64,000 nt of DNA. Origin: Bacteroidia bacterium (GTDB taxonomy: Bacteria > Bacteroidota > Bacteroidia > AKYH767-A > OLB10). The notes under the pieces are model-generated. The model worked only from the letters and a program-made list of their open reading frames with translations, was not told where the DNA came from and did no database searches. Numbering within the stretch: position 1 is the stretch's first letter; every line of letters starts with the position of its first letter. Shown here piece by piece: positions 51,687 to 60,224 of the stretch. The stretch covers positions 34,628 to 98,627 of the forward strand of contig JAEUTI010000077.1 in the NCBI GenBank assembly GCA_016788065.1. The letters are read 5' to 3'. Made by a program: the position numbers and the translations under genes.

Positions 51687-52262
51687 ATGAGAAGTCTCGT
51701 AAAGTTAATCCTGTTGTTTTTTGTAATTACATCTTGTTCCGAGACTATAGATAATACCGGAACATGTTCAGATGGGGTTAAGAATCAGGGTGAACAAGGA
51801 ATAGATTGTGGAGGACCATGCCCCGGGGCATGTCCATCATGCGCTGATGGCATCATGAACCAGGGAGAGACAGCAGTAGATTGCGGCGGACCTTGTGATC
51901 CGTGCTACCCTCGTCTTTCAGCAAAAATTGATGGTGTTGATTGGTCGGCTACTTCCAGAAATGCATTTCTTTCAGCTCCCGGCACTATTCGTATTTATGG
52001 TACAAATACACAATCAAATTTTACACTTTATTACTCAGGAGTTTTTGTGCCGGGTACAGTAAATGTGGGCACTTCCTTCAGAGCAGAATACCGTAACTCA
52101 GCCGGTAATCTATATTCATCCACAAGTGGTAGTATCAGTTTTTCAACTTTTGATACAGTTACAAAAAGTGTATCAGGTACCTTTCAGTTTGTTGCCAATG
52201 ACACCACTAACGGTGTGCAATCGACAATAACTTCGGGTGTATTTAATAGTATCAATTACTGA
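51687..52262 (+). CDS. Lipoprotein with two CGGPC modules, paralog of 51018
   Basis: 191 residues from the ATG at 51687 (an upstream in-frame GTG at 51666 would spoil the signal). Lipobox ITSC. Two Cys modules in tandem, CSDGVKNQGEQGIDCGGPC and CADGIMNQGETAVDCGGPC, where the neighbour has one; then the same beta-rich domain (KIDGVDWSATSRN, EYRNSAGNLYSS, SGSISFSTFDTVTKS). The pair arose by tandem gene duplication with later gain or loss of a module. No terminator is visible before the next gene. Confidence 0.78.
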   Translation: MRSLVKLILLFFVITSCSETIDNTGTCSDGVKNQGEQGIDCGGPCPGACPSCADGIMNQGETAVDCGGPCDPCYPRLSAKIDGVDWSATSRNAFLSAPGTIRIYGTNTQSNFTLYYSGVFVPGTVNVGTSFRAEYRNSAGNLYSSTSGSISFSTFDTVTKSVSGTFQFVANDTTNGVQSTITSGVFNSINY

Positions 52263-52281
52263 TTTTAGCGTGTTTTTTTAA

Positions 52282-52312
52282 TTTTAATTCGTTTTTCCGA
52301 CGAATATTTTTG
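52282..52312 (+). promoter_or_regulatory. Candidate promoter of the poly-G response regulator
   Basis: TTTT (52282-52285, three of four of TTTG), 19 nt, then TATTTTTG (52305-52312, exact). The ATG at 52358 lies 45 nt beyond. Confidence 0.55.
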
Positions 52313-52357
52313 TGTTTCATTAAATTTCTTCTATTTTTAGAACCATAAATAAGTTTT

Positions 52358-52816
52358 ATGGGGGGGGGAGTTATTTGGAAATCAAATTTTCGAATATTAT
52401 TAGTTGAAGATAATGTTGGGGATGTTGTTTTGTTCAATGAGGCGTTGAATCATTTGGACAATGTAGTTGAATTAAAAATTGTAAAAGATAGTTTAACCGC
52501 AATTAAGCATCTGGCTGAATTACCAACCAGTGATTTATTTCCTGATTTGATACTTTCCGACATTAATATGCCGGGTATGAGTGGTAAAGATCTGCTCATT
52601 GCTCTTAAAAATGATATTCAGTTTTCTGATATTCCGGTTATAATGATGTCTACAACTTCTGATCCCACTGAAATAAAGCAGGCATTTGAATTAGGAGCCA
52701 GATATTTTGCTGTGAAACGGGACAGCGTTGATCAAATAGAAAAATTATTCAGAAAAATGATTAATTTGGTGACTTTGTCTGAAAAACCCCGATCTTTAAA
52801 AGATTTTGTTTTATAA
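52358..52816 (+). CDS. Single-domain response regulator with poly-G start
   Basis: 152 residues, receiver domain only, of the Rcp1 type. Acidic pocket VEDN (16-19), phospho-acceptor Asp68 (LILSDINMPG), Thr in MSTTSD and the conserved Lys120 (AVKRDS) are present. The start codon is followed by eight more G's, so the first codons are ATG GGG GGG GGA. No other start in frame lies before the first strand (NFRILLVEDN), so the length of the G run decides whether the protein is made. It is followed by a PAS kinase at 52853 and probably receives phosphate from it or a related kinase. Confidence 0.85.
   Translation: MGGGVIWKSNFRILLVEDNVGDVVLFNEALNHLDNVVELKIVKDSLTAIKHLAELPTSDLFPDLILSDINMPGMSGKDLLIALKNDIQFSDIPVIMMSTTSDPTEIKQAFELGARYFAVKRDSVDQIEKLFRKMINLVTLSEKPRSLKDFVL
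52360..52368 (+). repeat. Homopolymer of nine G at the start codon
   Basis: The G of the ATG plus eight more G's, ended by A. It is the only G run of this length I noticed, in an AT-rich genome. A gain or loss of one G shifts the frame of the response regulator. Confidence 0.95.
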
Positions 52817-52852
52817 AAGAAGAAAACAAATTGGTGAAAAATAATTGTTTCT

Positions 52853-55771
52853 ATGATCGAACCGGGTGAAATTAAAGTGTTGATAGTTGAAGATAATTTA
52901 GGAGATGCAGTCTTAGTCGAAGAATATCTCAAAATTTCTGATATTGGAATTCGATCCATTCATATTGCAGGTGACCTGGAATCAGCCGCGAAAATAATTT
53001 CCACAATTAATATTTCTGTTGCGTTGTTGGATCTTAACCTGGTTCATACAAGAGGTCTGGAAACTTTTGAACGATTTGTTAAAATTGCACCCAAAATTCC
53101 GGTTGTGGTCTTATCAGGTTCCGATGATGAGGAAATAGCTTTGGAAACAATGAAGCGGGGTGCTCAGGACTATTTGGTTAAAGGAAATTATCATCCATCC
53201 TTGTTAGGTAAATCGTTGCACTATGCGATTGAACGAAGTTGTTATCTGATCAGTTTAAAACTCAAGGAGGATGAATATAAATACCTGTTCGATAACAATC
53301 CGAATCCTTTAATTGCATGGGAAAAAAGCAGTTTTAAAATATTGCGTGCAAATCAGGCTGCTTTATCCTACTATGGTCATTCCTATGTTGAATTTACTAA
53401 TTCAAGTATACTGGATCTATTCAATTCAAATGAAATAAATGACCTTTTTTTGAATCAGTTGCAATCGAAAGAGCTTATTGAAGACTGCCATCAGGTATTA
53501 AAAAAGAGTATTAACATATACGCAGACCTTCATTTTAAGGATATTGAAATTGATAACACTCCTGCCCGAATAATGCTGGTGAATGATGTCACTGAAAAAA
53601 GAATGGCATTATTTAAAATGCAGGAAAGTGAACTATTGATCAGAAAGCTTGCCAAGAATTATCCGAATGGTATTATTGCAATACTCGATAAAAATCTGGT
53701 TTTTCAATTCATTGATGGCATGGAGTTACAGTTAAAAGATCTGTCACCCGACCTTATGATCGGTAAAAAGTATACAGATTTTTTAGATGATTCAAACCGT
53801 GCAAAATTTATTGCTAACATGGCTCCTGTTTTTGAAGGAAAACGAGTTGTGTTTGATAAAGAAATGGGGACCGAATCTTTTCTGATATCTGCTGCGGGCC
53901 TTGCAAATTCTGAAGGTATTTATGACAGGGCCATCCTGGTTTCACAAAATATCACCGGTAGTGTTTTGTCAAAGAAGGAGATTTTATTTCAGGCAACAAT
54001 TTTAAGTAATGTTAATGATGCGATTGTAGTGACTGACCTTGGCGGTAAAGTTATTTATTGGAATGAAGGTGCTTGCAGAATATTTGGCTATGGATCACAG
54101 GAAGTGATGGGTTTGAATGCATCCAAATTTATTGACGATAGAAATGTGACTGATTTTGCAGTCGGTGAAATTGAGAATTCGAATACACAAATTCATAAAA
54201 GATATGTATTTACCATAAGGGGTATGTCAGGTGCCCCATGTCATGTAGAATCGAAGCAGGCATTCATGAATGACAGCAATGGTAAACCTCAGTTCGTTAT
54301 ATGTGTATATAGGGATATCACAGATCAGGTAGAAACACATAGGGTTTTATTGGAATCAGAAGCAAATTTACAGGCCATTTTCCACTCAACCAGCCAGTCA
54401 TTTATTCTGATGGATACCAATACCCGGATTATAACATTCAATAAAAATGCTTCAGAATTTACATTTGAGTTATATCAGAAGAAACTGACAAAAGGCAGTT
54501 ATTTTACTGATTTGTTATTACCGGATCGTAGAAAACCCTTTGAAGATAGCATCAAAAAGGTATTGGAAAATCAGATTGTAAAATTTGAATCTCAGTATAA
54601 TTTTCCATCCAGAAGTCAGGTATACATTGAGATAACTTATTCTCCCGTTTTGAAAGACAACAAAGTTATAGGTATAATTATTTGTGCTGAGGATACTACT
54701 GAAAAATTCAGATCAAAGGAAGAAATTTTTAAGAGTGAAAGCAAATACAGAGAGTTGGTGGAGTCGTCGAAAGATATGATCTGGACCATTGACAGAAACA
54801 ATACGGTGGTTTTCGCAAATAAGGCATGCCAGGAAATACTTGGTTGGGATTCGAGTTTGCTGATTGGCCGGAATTTTATGTCGTTTGTAGCTGAAGGAGA
54901 TCGGGAAAAGGTTAATCACGACATTCAACATGCCTTTAATTCAGATAAACAATTTCAGGATTATCAATCACGTGTGTTAAACCGAGATGGCAAAGAAGTA
55001 ACCGTAATCACTAACATGGTTGGACAATTTGATTCAACCGGTAGAAAAGTATTGATGACAGGAACTTCCCGAGATATTTCTGCAAGGGTTCAGGCTGAAA
55101 AAGAATTGAATGAAAAGAATGAGCAGTTGCAATTGCTTTCCTCCTATTTACAAACTATCCGGGAAGAAGAACGATCTCATATTTCAAGAGAAATTCATGA
55201 TGAATTGGGTCAGTTGTTAACCGGATTAAAAATGGATCTTGCATGGTTAAATAAAAGAATATTGGAGAAAGATCCTGAATGTACTACCAAGGTTAAGGAA
55301 ATGATTGCGATTGTGGATGAAACAGTTAAAAGTGTCAGGAAAATAGCAACTGAACTTCGTCCGGGTATTTTGGATGATTTGGGGCTTTTCCCGGCCATTG
55401 AGTGGCAATGTTCCGAATTTGAGAAGAAGTCAGGAATTCCGTGTGAATTTATAAATTCAATTGGTGATGTGGAAATTGACAAATCGGTATCTACAGGTGT
55501 TTTTCGTATTTTGCAGGAAACATTTACCAATATTGCCAGACATTCTGCAGCCTCTCAGGTTCAAATTGAGTTGTTTGTTCAAAAAGGAGTTTGTATACTA
55601 AACATTAAAGACAACGGAATCGGTTTTGACAATGCCAATGATGCCAATTTAAAAACACTTGGTTTAATCGGAATGAAGGAACGAGCAATCATGTTGGGAG
55701 GTTCGCTCACTATTCAAAGTAAGCAGCAGGCAGGAACAACTATTTCATTAAAGTTTCCATCTAAAAATTAA
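52853..55771 (+). CDS. Hybrid histidine kinase: receiver, five PAS domains, HisKA_3 and ATPase
   Basis: 972 residues, no transmembrane segment, so a cytoplasmic sensor. Order: receiver domain (about 5-125; VEDN, Asp60 acceptor), then five PAS-like domains (about 135-240, 250-370, 375-500, 505-620, 630-745; the third, fourth and fifth are the clearest, as in VNDAIVVTDLGGKVIYWNEG and DMIWTIDRNNTVVFANKA), a short coiled coil, dimerisation/phosphoacceptor helix of the NarL-kinase type with His782 (REIHDELGQ), and an HATPase domain with DNGIGFD and GLIGMKER. The partner is very likely the LuxR-type regulator 10 nt downstream. Confidence 0.93.
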   Translation: MIEPGEIKVLIVEDNLGDAVLVEEYLKISDIGIRSIHIAGDLESAAKIISTINISVALLDLNLVHTRGLETFERFVKIAPKIPVVVLSGSDDEEIALETMKRGAQDYLVKGNYHPSLLGKSLHYAIERSCYLISLKLKEDEYKYLFDNNPNPLIAWEKSSFKILRANQAALSYYGHSYVEFTNSSILDLFNSNEINDLFLNQLQSKELIEDCHQVLKKSINIYADLHFKDIEIDNTPARIMLVNDVTEKRMALFKMQESELLIRKLAKNYPNGIIAILDKNLVFQFIDGMELQLKDLSPDLMIGKKYTDFLDDSNRAKFIANMAPVFEGKRVVFDKEMGTESFLISAAGLANSEGIYDRAILVSQNITGSVLSKKEILFQATILSNVNDAIVVTDLGGKVIYWNEGACRIFGYGSQEVMGLNASKFIDDRNVTDFAVGEIENSNTQIHKRYVFTIRGMSGAPCHVESKQAFMNDSNGKPQFVICVYRDITDQVETHRVLLESEANLQAIFHSTSQSFILMDTNTRIITFNKNASEFTFELYQKKLTKGSYFTDLLLPDRRKPFEDSIKKVLENQIVKFESQYNFPSRSQVYIEITYSPVLKDNKVIGIIICAEDTTEKFRSKEEIFKSESKYRELVESSKDMIWTIDRNNTVVFANKACQEILGWDSSLLIGRNFMSFVAEGDREKVNHDIQHAFNSDKQFQDYQSRVLNRDGKEVTVITNMVGQFDSTGRKVLMTGTSRDISARVQAEKELNEKNEQLQLLSSYLQTIREEERSHISREIHDELGQLLTGLKMDLAWLNKRILEKDPECTTKVKEMIAIVDETVKSVRKIATELRPGILDDLGLFPAIEWQCSEFEKKSGIPCEFINSIGDVEIDKSVSTGVFRILQETFTNIARHSAASQVQIELFVQKGVCILNIKDNGIGFDNANDANLKTLGLIGMKERAIMLGGSLTIQSKQQAGTTISLKFPSKN

Positions 55772-55780
55772 GATTATTGC

Positions 55781-56407
55781 ATGAAAATTCTAATAGCAGA
55801 TGACCACGCTTTTGTAAGGAAAGGTATCCGGCAAATTATTACCGAAGAGTTTGGCGATGCAACTATTTCCGAGGCATGCAACAGTGCTGAATTGTTGCAA
55901 ATGGTACGATCGGAACAATTTTCAGTTGTAATCAGTGATTTGAGTATGCCAGGAAAAAATGCATTGGAGATATTAAAGGATTTGAAGGCCGAAGAAATTA
56001 AAGTACCGGTAATAATCTTGAGTATGCATCCCGAAGATCAGTATGCCTTGCGAGTTCTGAAAGCAGGTGGGTCCGGTTATCTTACAAAAGAATCGGCACC
56101 CGAAGAATTGGTAAAGGCTATAAGAATGGTACTTTCCGGAAAAAAGTACATCAGTGCAGCTGTTGCTGAGCAATTATTGATCCATATTGATGATAACAGT
56201 GAAGTGGCTTTACATCAGAAATTATCGGACCGCGAATTCACCGTTTTTAAGTTAATTGCTACCGGGAAAACAGTCAGTGAGATTGCAGATATGCTTTTTT
56301 TAAGTGTTCCCACCATTTCTACTTATAGAACCAGAATCCTTGAAAAGACAGGATTGCGTACCAATGCGGAGATAACCAGGTATGCCATTTTGCATCAATT
56401 AGTGTAA
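55781..56407 (+). CDS. NarL/FixJ-type LuxR response regulator
   Basis: 208 residues. Receiver domain (DDH pocket, Asp53 in ISDLSMPG, Ser/Lys in ILSMH and LTKES) and a C-terminal LuxR helix-turn-helix (about 145-205, LSDREFTVFKLIATGKTVSEIADMLFLSVPTISTYRTRILEK). Cognate regulator of the HisKA_3 kinase just upstream, a class that pairs typically with NarL-type regulators. It binds DNA as a dimer after phosphorylation; target genes unknown but likely include part of this cluster. Confidence 0.95.
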   Translation: MKILIADDHAFVRKGIRQIITEEFGDATISEACNSAELLQMVRSEQFSVVISDLSMPGKNALEILKDLKAEEIKVPVIILSMHPEDQYALRVLKAGGSGYLTKESAPEELVKAIRMVLSGKKYISAAVAEQLLIHIDDNSEVALHQKLSDREFTVFKLIATGKTVSEIADMLFLSVPTISTYRTRILEKTGLRTNAEITRYAILHQLV

Positions 56408-56712
56408 TTCCCATGGTTTTGTAGTTGTTTGTACTACAAGATTTCAGGCATTCAACTACAAGTTAATCATTGTTTTACTGATTTTTTGCTGATTTGAATC
56501 ATAATACTTTTGATGGCGTATTAGTGATATAATTTAGTTCTTTAAATACGGATCATGATCAGCAGAAATTAACTACTACTATTGTAGAGTTAGTAAAAGC
56601 CTGAGATTAATTCAAACGATACAGGGAGCGGATTCTTACATGCGAAATGACCAGATGGGCAGATTAGGTTTGTGCGCAGGGAGTAGAACCGTTCCCTTTT
56701 AAATTAAAAAAC
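56408..56712. other. Intergenic region before the stand-alone receiver gene
   Basis: 305 bp without a gene. It contains TACTTTTG (56505-56512, exact -7) with TTTT at 19-nt spacing. Transcription from there would leave a leader of about 190 nt before the ATG at 56713. No terminator hairpin after the LuxR gene is evident. The leader includes CTACTACTATTGTAGAG (small hairpin CTAC/GTAG). Confidence 0.45.
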
Positions 56713-57120
56713 ATGACTACCAAAACTGCCCTTATTTGGTTGATTGATGACAATGAAATCGATAATTTCATTGCTGCATCTGTGATCAAAAAATTACCCG
56801 ATTCCCCGGAGGTCATTGCTTTTACTGATCCACAGAGTGCCTTAACTGTTCTTGGTAATATTCTTTCAAATTCACTCAGGTTGCCAAACATTATTCTGCT
56901 GGATGTAAATATGCCAAAATTAAGCGGCTTTGAATTTGCTGACCGGCTCAGAGAAATGCCTTTTGGTGATGTTAAACCTGATATCTATATGTTATCTTCT
57001 TCAGGCGATCGATCCGATATCCAACGTGCCGAAGAACATGAATTTATAAAAAGTTATATCATAAAGCCGTTCACCAGCCGCCACCTCGACAATATTCTGG
57101 GTACTGAAGCTGAAGGTTAA
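56713..57120 (+). CDS. Stand-alone receiver domain protein
   Basis: 135 residues, CheY-like. Asp acid pocket (WLIDDNEID, residues 9-17), acceptor Asp64 (LLDVNMPKLSGFEF), SSSGDR and Lys in YIIKPFT. No output domain, so it acts as a phosphate shuttle or protein-binding switch. It belongs to the Bacteroidota group of orphan receivers with the N-terminal WLIDDN. Own promoter candidate at 56505; terminator directly after. Confidence 0.9.
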   Translation: MTTKTALIWLIDDNEIDNFIAASVIKKLPDSPEVIAFTDPQSALTVLGNILSNSLRLPNIILLDVNMPKLSGFEFADRLREMPFGDVKPDIYMLSSSGDRSDIQRAEEHEFIKSYIIKPFTSRHLDNILGTEAEG

Positions 57121-57153
57121 TAATATTTGTTTTGGGTAAATTGATTTCAGTTG

Positions 57154-57185
57154 AACCGTCCCCACACCAGGGACGGTTTTTTTTT
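57154..57185 (+). terminator. Intrinsic terminator
   Basis: AACCGTCCC pairs with GGGACGGTT around a 7-nt loop, followed by at least seven T's. Confidence 0.93.
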
Positions 57186-57192
57186 CTCACTA

Positions 57193-57552
57193 CTATTTCA
57201 TCCGTTTACTCACAGGTAATAAAGACAACAGGAACCACTCCCCTTTTTTCACCAGCCGGTATTCATAACAATATATTTCTACCTGTTTTGCCTTGGGAGC
57301 AATACCTGTAATTCCGTTAAAGTTAAATCCCTTGGCAAGCAGTTCCTCTGTTTTAAATTTGTCTATCCCCTCATCCAACAATTGATGCAGAAGTTTCCTG
57401 TTCCCCTCTGTCACTTTAATCAGGTCTTTCTTGAAATCATATGCATCTTTTTTCTGCTGGTTGTGATGATCAATCCTGCAGGCATCTGAACAAAATTTTT
57501 TGTCGCTGCGACCCACTACGAGCCGCTCACATTGTTTGCATTTTTTTTCCAT
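57193..57552 (-). CDS. Small zinc-ribbon protein, conserved hypothetical
   Basis: 119 residues. An N-terminal four-Cys knuckle C-x2-C ... C-x3-C (KKCKQCERLVVGRSDKKFCSDACR) binds zinc; the rest is helical (LIKVTEGNRKLLHQLLDEGIDKFKTEELLAKG) with a C-terminal strand pair. It is a family I associate with Bacteroidota genomes, without known function; nucleic-acid binding is a reasonable guess from the zinc ribbon and the basic helices. Divergent from ssb at 57761. Converges with the receiver gene through the terminator at 57154. Confidence 0.78.
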   Translation of the reverse strand: MEKKCKQCERLVVGRSDKKFCSDACRIDHHNQQKKDAYDFKKDLIKVTEGNRKLLHQLLDEGIDKFKTEELLAKGFNFNGITGIAPKAKQVEIYCYEYRLVKKGEWFLLSLLPVSKRMK

Positions 57553-57688
57553 TCGAAAAATTATTAAAAAGTTAGTTGTCTAATTGCCGTTTAAACATGT
57601 ATAAACGTGTAAAAACGGTTGATGAAAAATTATAATAAAATTATCTTCAAATTTGTGGTGTCAATTTTTAAAAAGCGCTTTTATAATG

Positions 57689-57718
57689 TTTGACGGACCG
57701 AGTACAAAACTATTTTTC
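57689..57718 (+). promoter_or_regulatory. Candidate promoter of ssb
   Basis: TTTG (57689-57692), 18 nt, TATTTTTC (57711-57718; one mismatch at the last base). It lies inside the longer open frame and supports the start at 57761. Confidence 0.5.
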
Positions 57719-57760
57719 ACAACAAAGTTAAAACTTTTCTTAATTAAAAATTTCAAAACT

Positions 57761-58105
57761 ATGAACGGATTAAAAAACAAAGTGACATTGATCGGACATT
57801 TAGGAATGGATCCCGAAGTCAAGCAAACAGATGGTGGCTACAAACTGGCTAAATTTTCGCTGGCAACCAATGAGTCGTACAAAAACAGTAAAGGTGAGAA
57901 AGTGACCGAAACGCAATGGCATAACCTGATTGCCTGGGGGAAAACTGCTGAGTTTTTAGGTAAGTATGTACACAAAGGCAATGAAGTAGTTGTTGAAGGT
58001 AAACTGCTAAACAGAAATTACACAGACAAAGCCGGAATCAAAAAGTATATTACTGAAATTCAGGTGAATGATGTGTTAGTGGTCGGAGGTAAAAAGAGTT
58101 CCTGA
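57761..58105 (+). CDS. ssb: Single-stranded DNA-binding protein, short form
   Basis: 114 residues from the ATG at 57761 (MNGLKNKVTLIGHLG, the usual family start); the ATG-containing extension upstream carries the promoter and is rejected. OB fold with GHLGMDPEVKQTDGGYKLAKFSLATNESY and the WHNLIAWGKTAEFLGKYVHKGNEVVVEGKL core. It ends VLVVGGKKSS without the disordered tail and acidic D-D-x-P-F tip that recruits partner proteins, so this is probably a secondary SSB rather than the replication SSB. Divergent from the zinc-ribbon gene. Confidence 0.9.
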   Translation: MNGLKNKVTLIGHLGMDPEVKQTDGGYKLAKFSLATNESYKNSKGEKVTETQWHNLIAWGKTAEFLGKYVHKGNEVVVEGKLLNRNYTDKAGIKKYITEIQVNDVLVVGGKKSS

Positions 58106-58143
58106 CCAACCTCTATTTCATCAATTTGCCCATTGCTGAAATG

Positions 58144-58170
58144 CCGCCGGTTAATATTGACCGGCGGTTT
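58144..58170 (+). terminator. Hairpin after ssb, weak terminator
   Basis: CCGCCGGT pairs with ACCGGCGG (8 bp, 8-nt loop) but is followed only by TTTA, so termination by itself would be inefficient. Confidence 0.55.
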
Positions 58171-58220
58171 ACCTACTTGTGGCCTTTGTTTCGTATTTTC
58201 GTGGTTCCCCCACCACATTT

Positions 58221-60224
58221 ATGGACTTCAAACAAATTTTACTAAGAAAAGACATTGCCAGTATTCAGGTGCTCATAGAGCTTGTCAATTCAGTGAGACC
58301 TGGCCGTTTGGAGTCAACTGACTTTGCCATAAAACGTCTGAGAGAGCTTCATGAATTAATGAATTCCGATCATGAAGTAAAAAATGCATTCAAAAACCAT
58401 TTGCTGCAAGTATTTCATCAAACTACAGCCACCAATTTATACACACAATCCGGTATTTATACCAGCTCCGGTTTCTTTTCAGACTTGTTTCAGAAATTCC
58501 GGCATATTCTTTTACCACCTTTAAAAGATCCTGAACAACTTCAGGTTGCGATCCAGCTCATTTTTCACAAACCCTGGGATTTTAAATGGGTTGAGGCTGT
58601 CCCAGATAGTTTTTGGCTCATGCTGCTGAAGGAAACTGATATTTCGCTCCAATTACGTCCTTCGAGTGAAGAATTGGAAGAATTCCTTAATTCTATTCTT
58701 ATTCTTTCTCATCGCATATCTGTGATGGGACTCGAACCGGTGCTTACTTCCAGAATCCCCGGAATTGATTCGCTGGAATCACCTTTTTTTCAACTCAATA
58801 TTGAGGTTTCCAAATATGTTGAATTGCTGAAAAATCAAATTCTGGAACCTGTTGCAGAACAAAATGAATACCGTGCTCTGAATGCAATCTTAGATCAATG
58901 TGAAGAGAAATTGCATTATGTTAAGCTGCATAAAGATAAGATTGGGGCTAGTATGTCGCTTACCTACCTTTCAGGGCGGTTGCAGCAACATATGAAGAGA
59001 ATGCGAATTTTATTATACATTTTGCATGATACAAAAGGTGTAACAGCCGGTCCGGTTGTAAGGTTGTTTAAGGAATTTGTATATCATGAAAATACCAGCC
59101 ACAATCTATTCAGACATGTCTCTGCAAACATTGGACTTCTTGCTTATCAGGTAACTGAACACGCCGCCCGTACGGGAGAACATTATATTTCCACCGACAG
59201 AAAAGAGTATTGGGATTTTTTTAAAAGATCACTTGGTGGCGGAGCATTGGTAGGCGTTTTGGTTTTATTTAAGATCATAATTTCCAAAATGCATTTGGCG
59301 GCATTTAATGAAACTCTTCTCAATGGTCTCAATTATGGTATAGGATTCATTATTATTCACCTTTCTGGCTTTACTCTTGCCACAAAACAGCCTGCAATGA
59401 CTGCTTCAAAACTCGCCGAAGCTTTGGAAGGTCACACAAACGATTCCGTTGGTGTTACCAATCTCGCACAGTTAATTGTCCGCATTAGTCGCACACAATT
59501 TGTATCCTTTGCCGGTAATTTATTAATGGCATTTCCTGTGGCCTGGCTGCTCTCATTTGGCTATACGTGGATCTTTGGTCATCACCCGGCAGATCCCGCT
59601 AAAGCGGCGAATTTGTTGAATCAGGTCCATCCCTGGTACTCCTTGTCTGTTTGGTATGCCAGCATTGCCGGGGTTTTATTATTTTCTTCGGGACTTATTT
59701 CAGGTTATTTCGATAATAAAACGGTCTACAATAACATCCCCGAAAGACTCTTTAATCATCCATTGCTAAAAGTAATTAATCCCTCAAAAAGACGAAAATT
59801 TACCAATTACATGGACCATAATTTGGGTGGTTTGGCAGGGAATTTCATTCTTGGATTTCTGCTTGCCAGTATGGCTTTTATCGGGTTTATTATGGGTTTG
59901 CCTTTGGATGTGCGACACGTTACTTTTGTTACCGGGAGTTTTGGCTTGGCAACTGAATGTCTCGATAATATGCTTTCAATAGAAACCATATTCACTGTTA
60001 TTGCCGGTATTGTTTTAATTGGATTGTTTAATTTTCTGGTAAGCTTCGGATTGGCTATTTTTACTGCTATCAGGGCCCGTCAGGTTAAGTTTAGTGAAAC
60101 ACGAAAGCTGTTACATTTGCTGGCTGCCTATCTGTTTACATATCCATTCGATTTTATTTTTCCACCTTCGAAAGAACGTAAAATTGAGTTGGTGGAGCCA
60201 GAAAAAACCATTAGTGAAAAATGA
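58221..60224 (+). CDS. Gcr-family ('site-specific recombinase') polytopic membrane protein
   Basis: 667 residues from the ATG at 58221 (a GTG at 58179 would add 14 residues). It matches the SpecificRecomb/Gcr family (PF10136 type), named after a Neisseria gene linked to pilin variation. The N-terminal half is helical and soluble; the C-terminal half (about 350-640) carries six or more hydrophobic segments, including the hallmark NLGGLAGNFILGFLLASMAFIGFIMG and VRHVTFVTGSFGLATE. No tyrosine or serine recombinase catalytic signature is visible, so 'recombinase' is doubtful. Overlaps the next gene by four bases. Confidence 0.85.
   Translation: MDFKQILLRKDIASIQVLIELVNSVRPGRLESTDFAIKRLRELHELMNSDHEVKNAFKNHLLQVFHQTTATNLYTQSGIYTSSGFFSDLFQKFRHILLPPLKDPEQLQVAIQLIFHKPWDFKWVEAVPDSFWLMLLKETDISLQLRPSSEELEEFLNSILILSHRISVMGLEPVLTSRIPGIDSLESPFFQLNIEVSKYVELLKNQILEPVAEQNEYRALNAILDQCEEKLHYVKLHKDKIGASMSLTYLSGRLQQHMKRMRILLYILHDTKGVTAGPVVRLFKEFVYHENTSHNLFRHVSANIGLLAYQVTEHAARTGEHYISTDRKEYWDFFKRSLGGGALVGVLVLFKIIISKMHLAAFNETLLNGLNYGIGFIIIHLSGFTLATKQPAMTASKLAEALEGHTNDSVGVTNLAQLIVRISRTQFVSFAGNLLMAFPVAWLLSFGYTWIFGHHPADPAKAANLLNQVHPWYSLSVWYASIAGVLLFSSGLISGYFDNKTVYNNIPERLFNHPLLKVINPSKRRKFTNYMDHNLGGLAGNFILGFLLASMAFIGFIMGLPLDVRHVTFVTGSFGLATECLDNMLSIETIFTVIAGIVLIGLFNFLVSFGLAIFTAIRARQVKFSETRKLLHLLAAYLFTYPFDFIFPPSKERKIELVEPEKTISEK

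Noticed and set aside
58221..60224. Mobile element or integrase because of the 'recombinase' family name
   Set aside because: No flanking repeats, no tRNA target, no recombinase active site, and the protein is polytopic; nothing else mobile is nearby.
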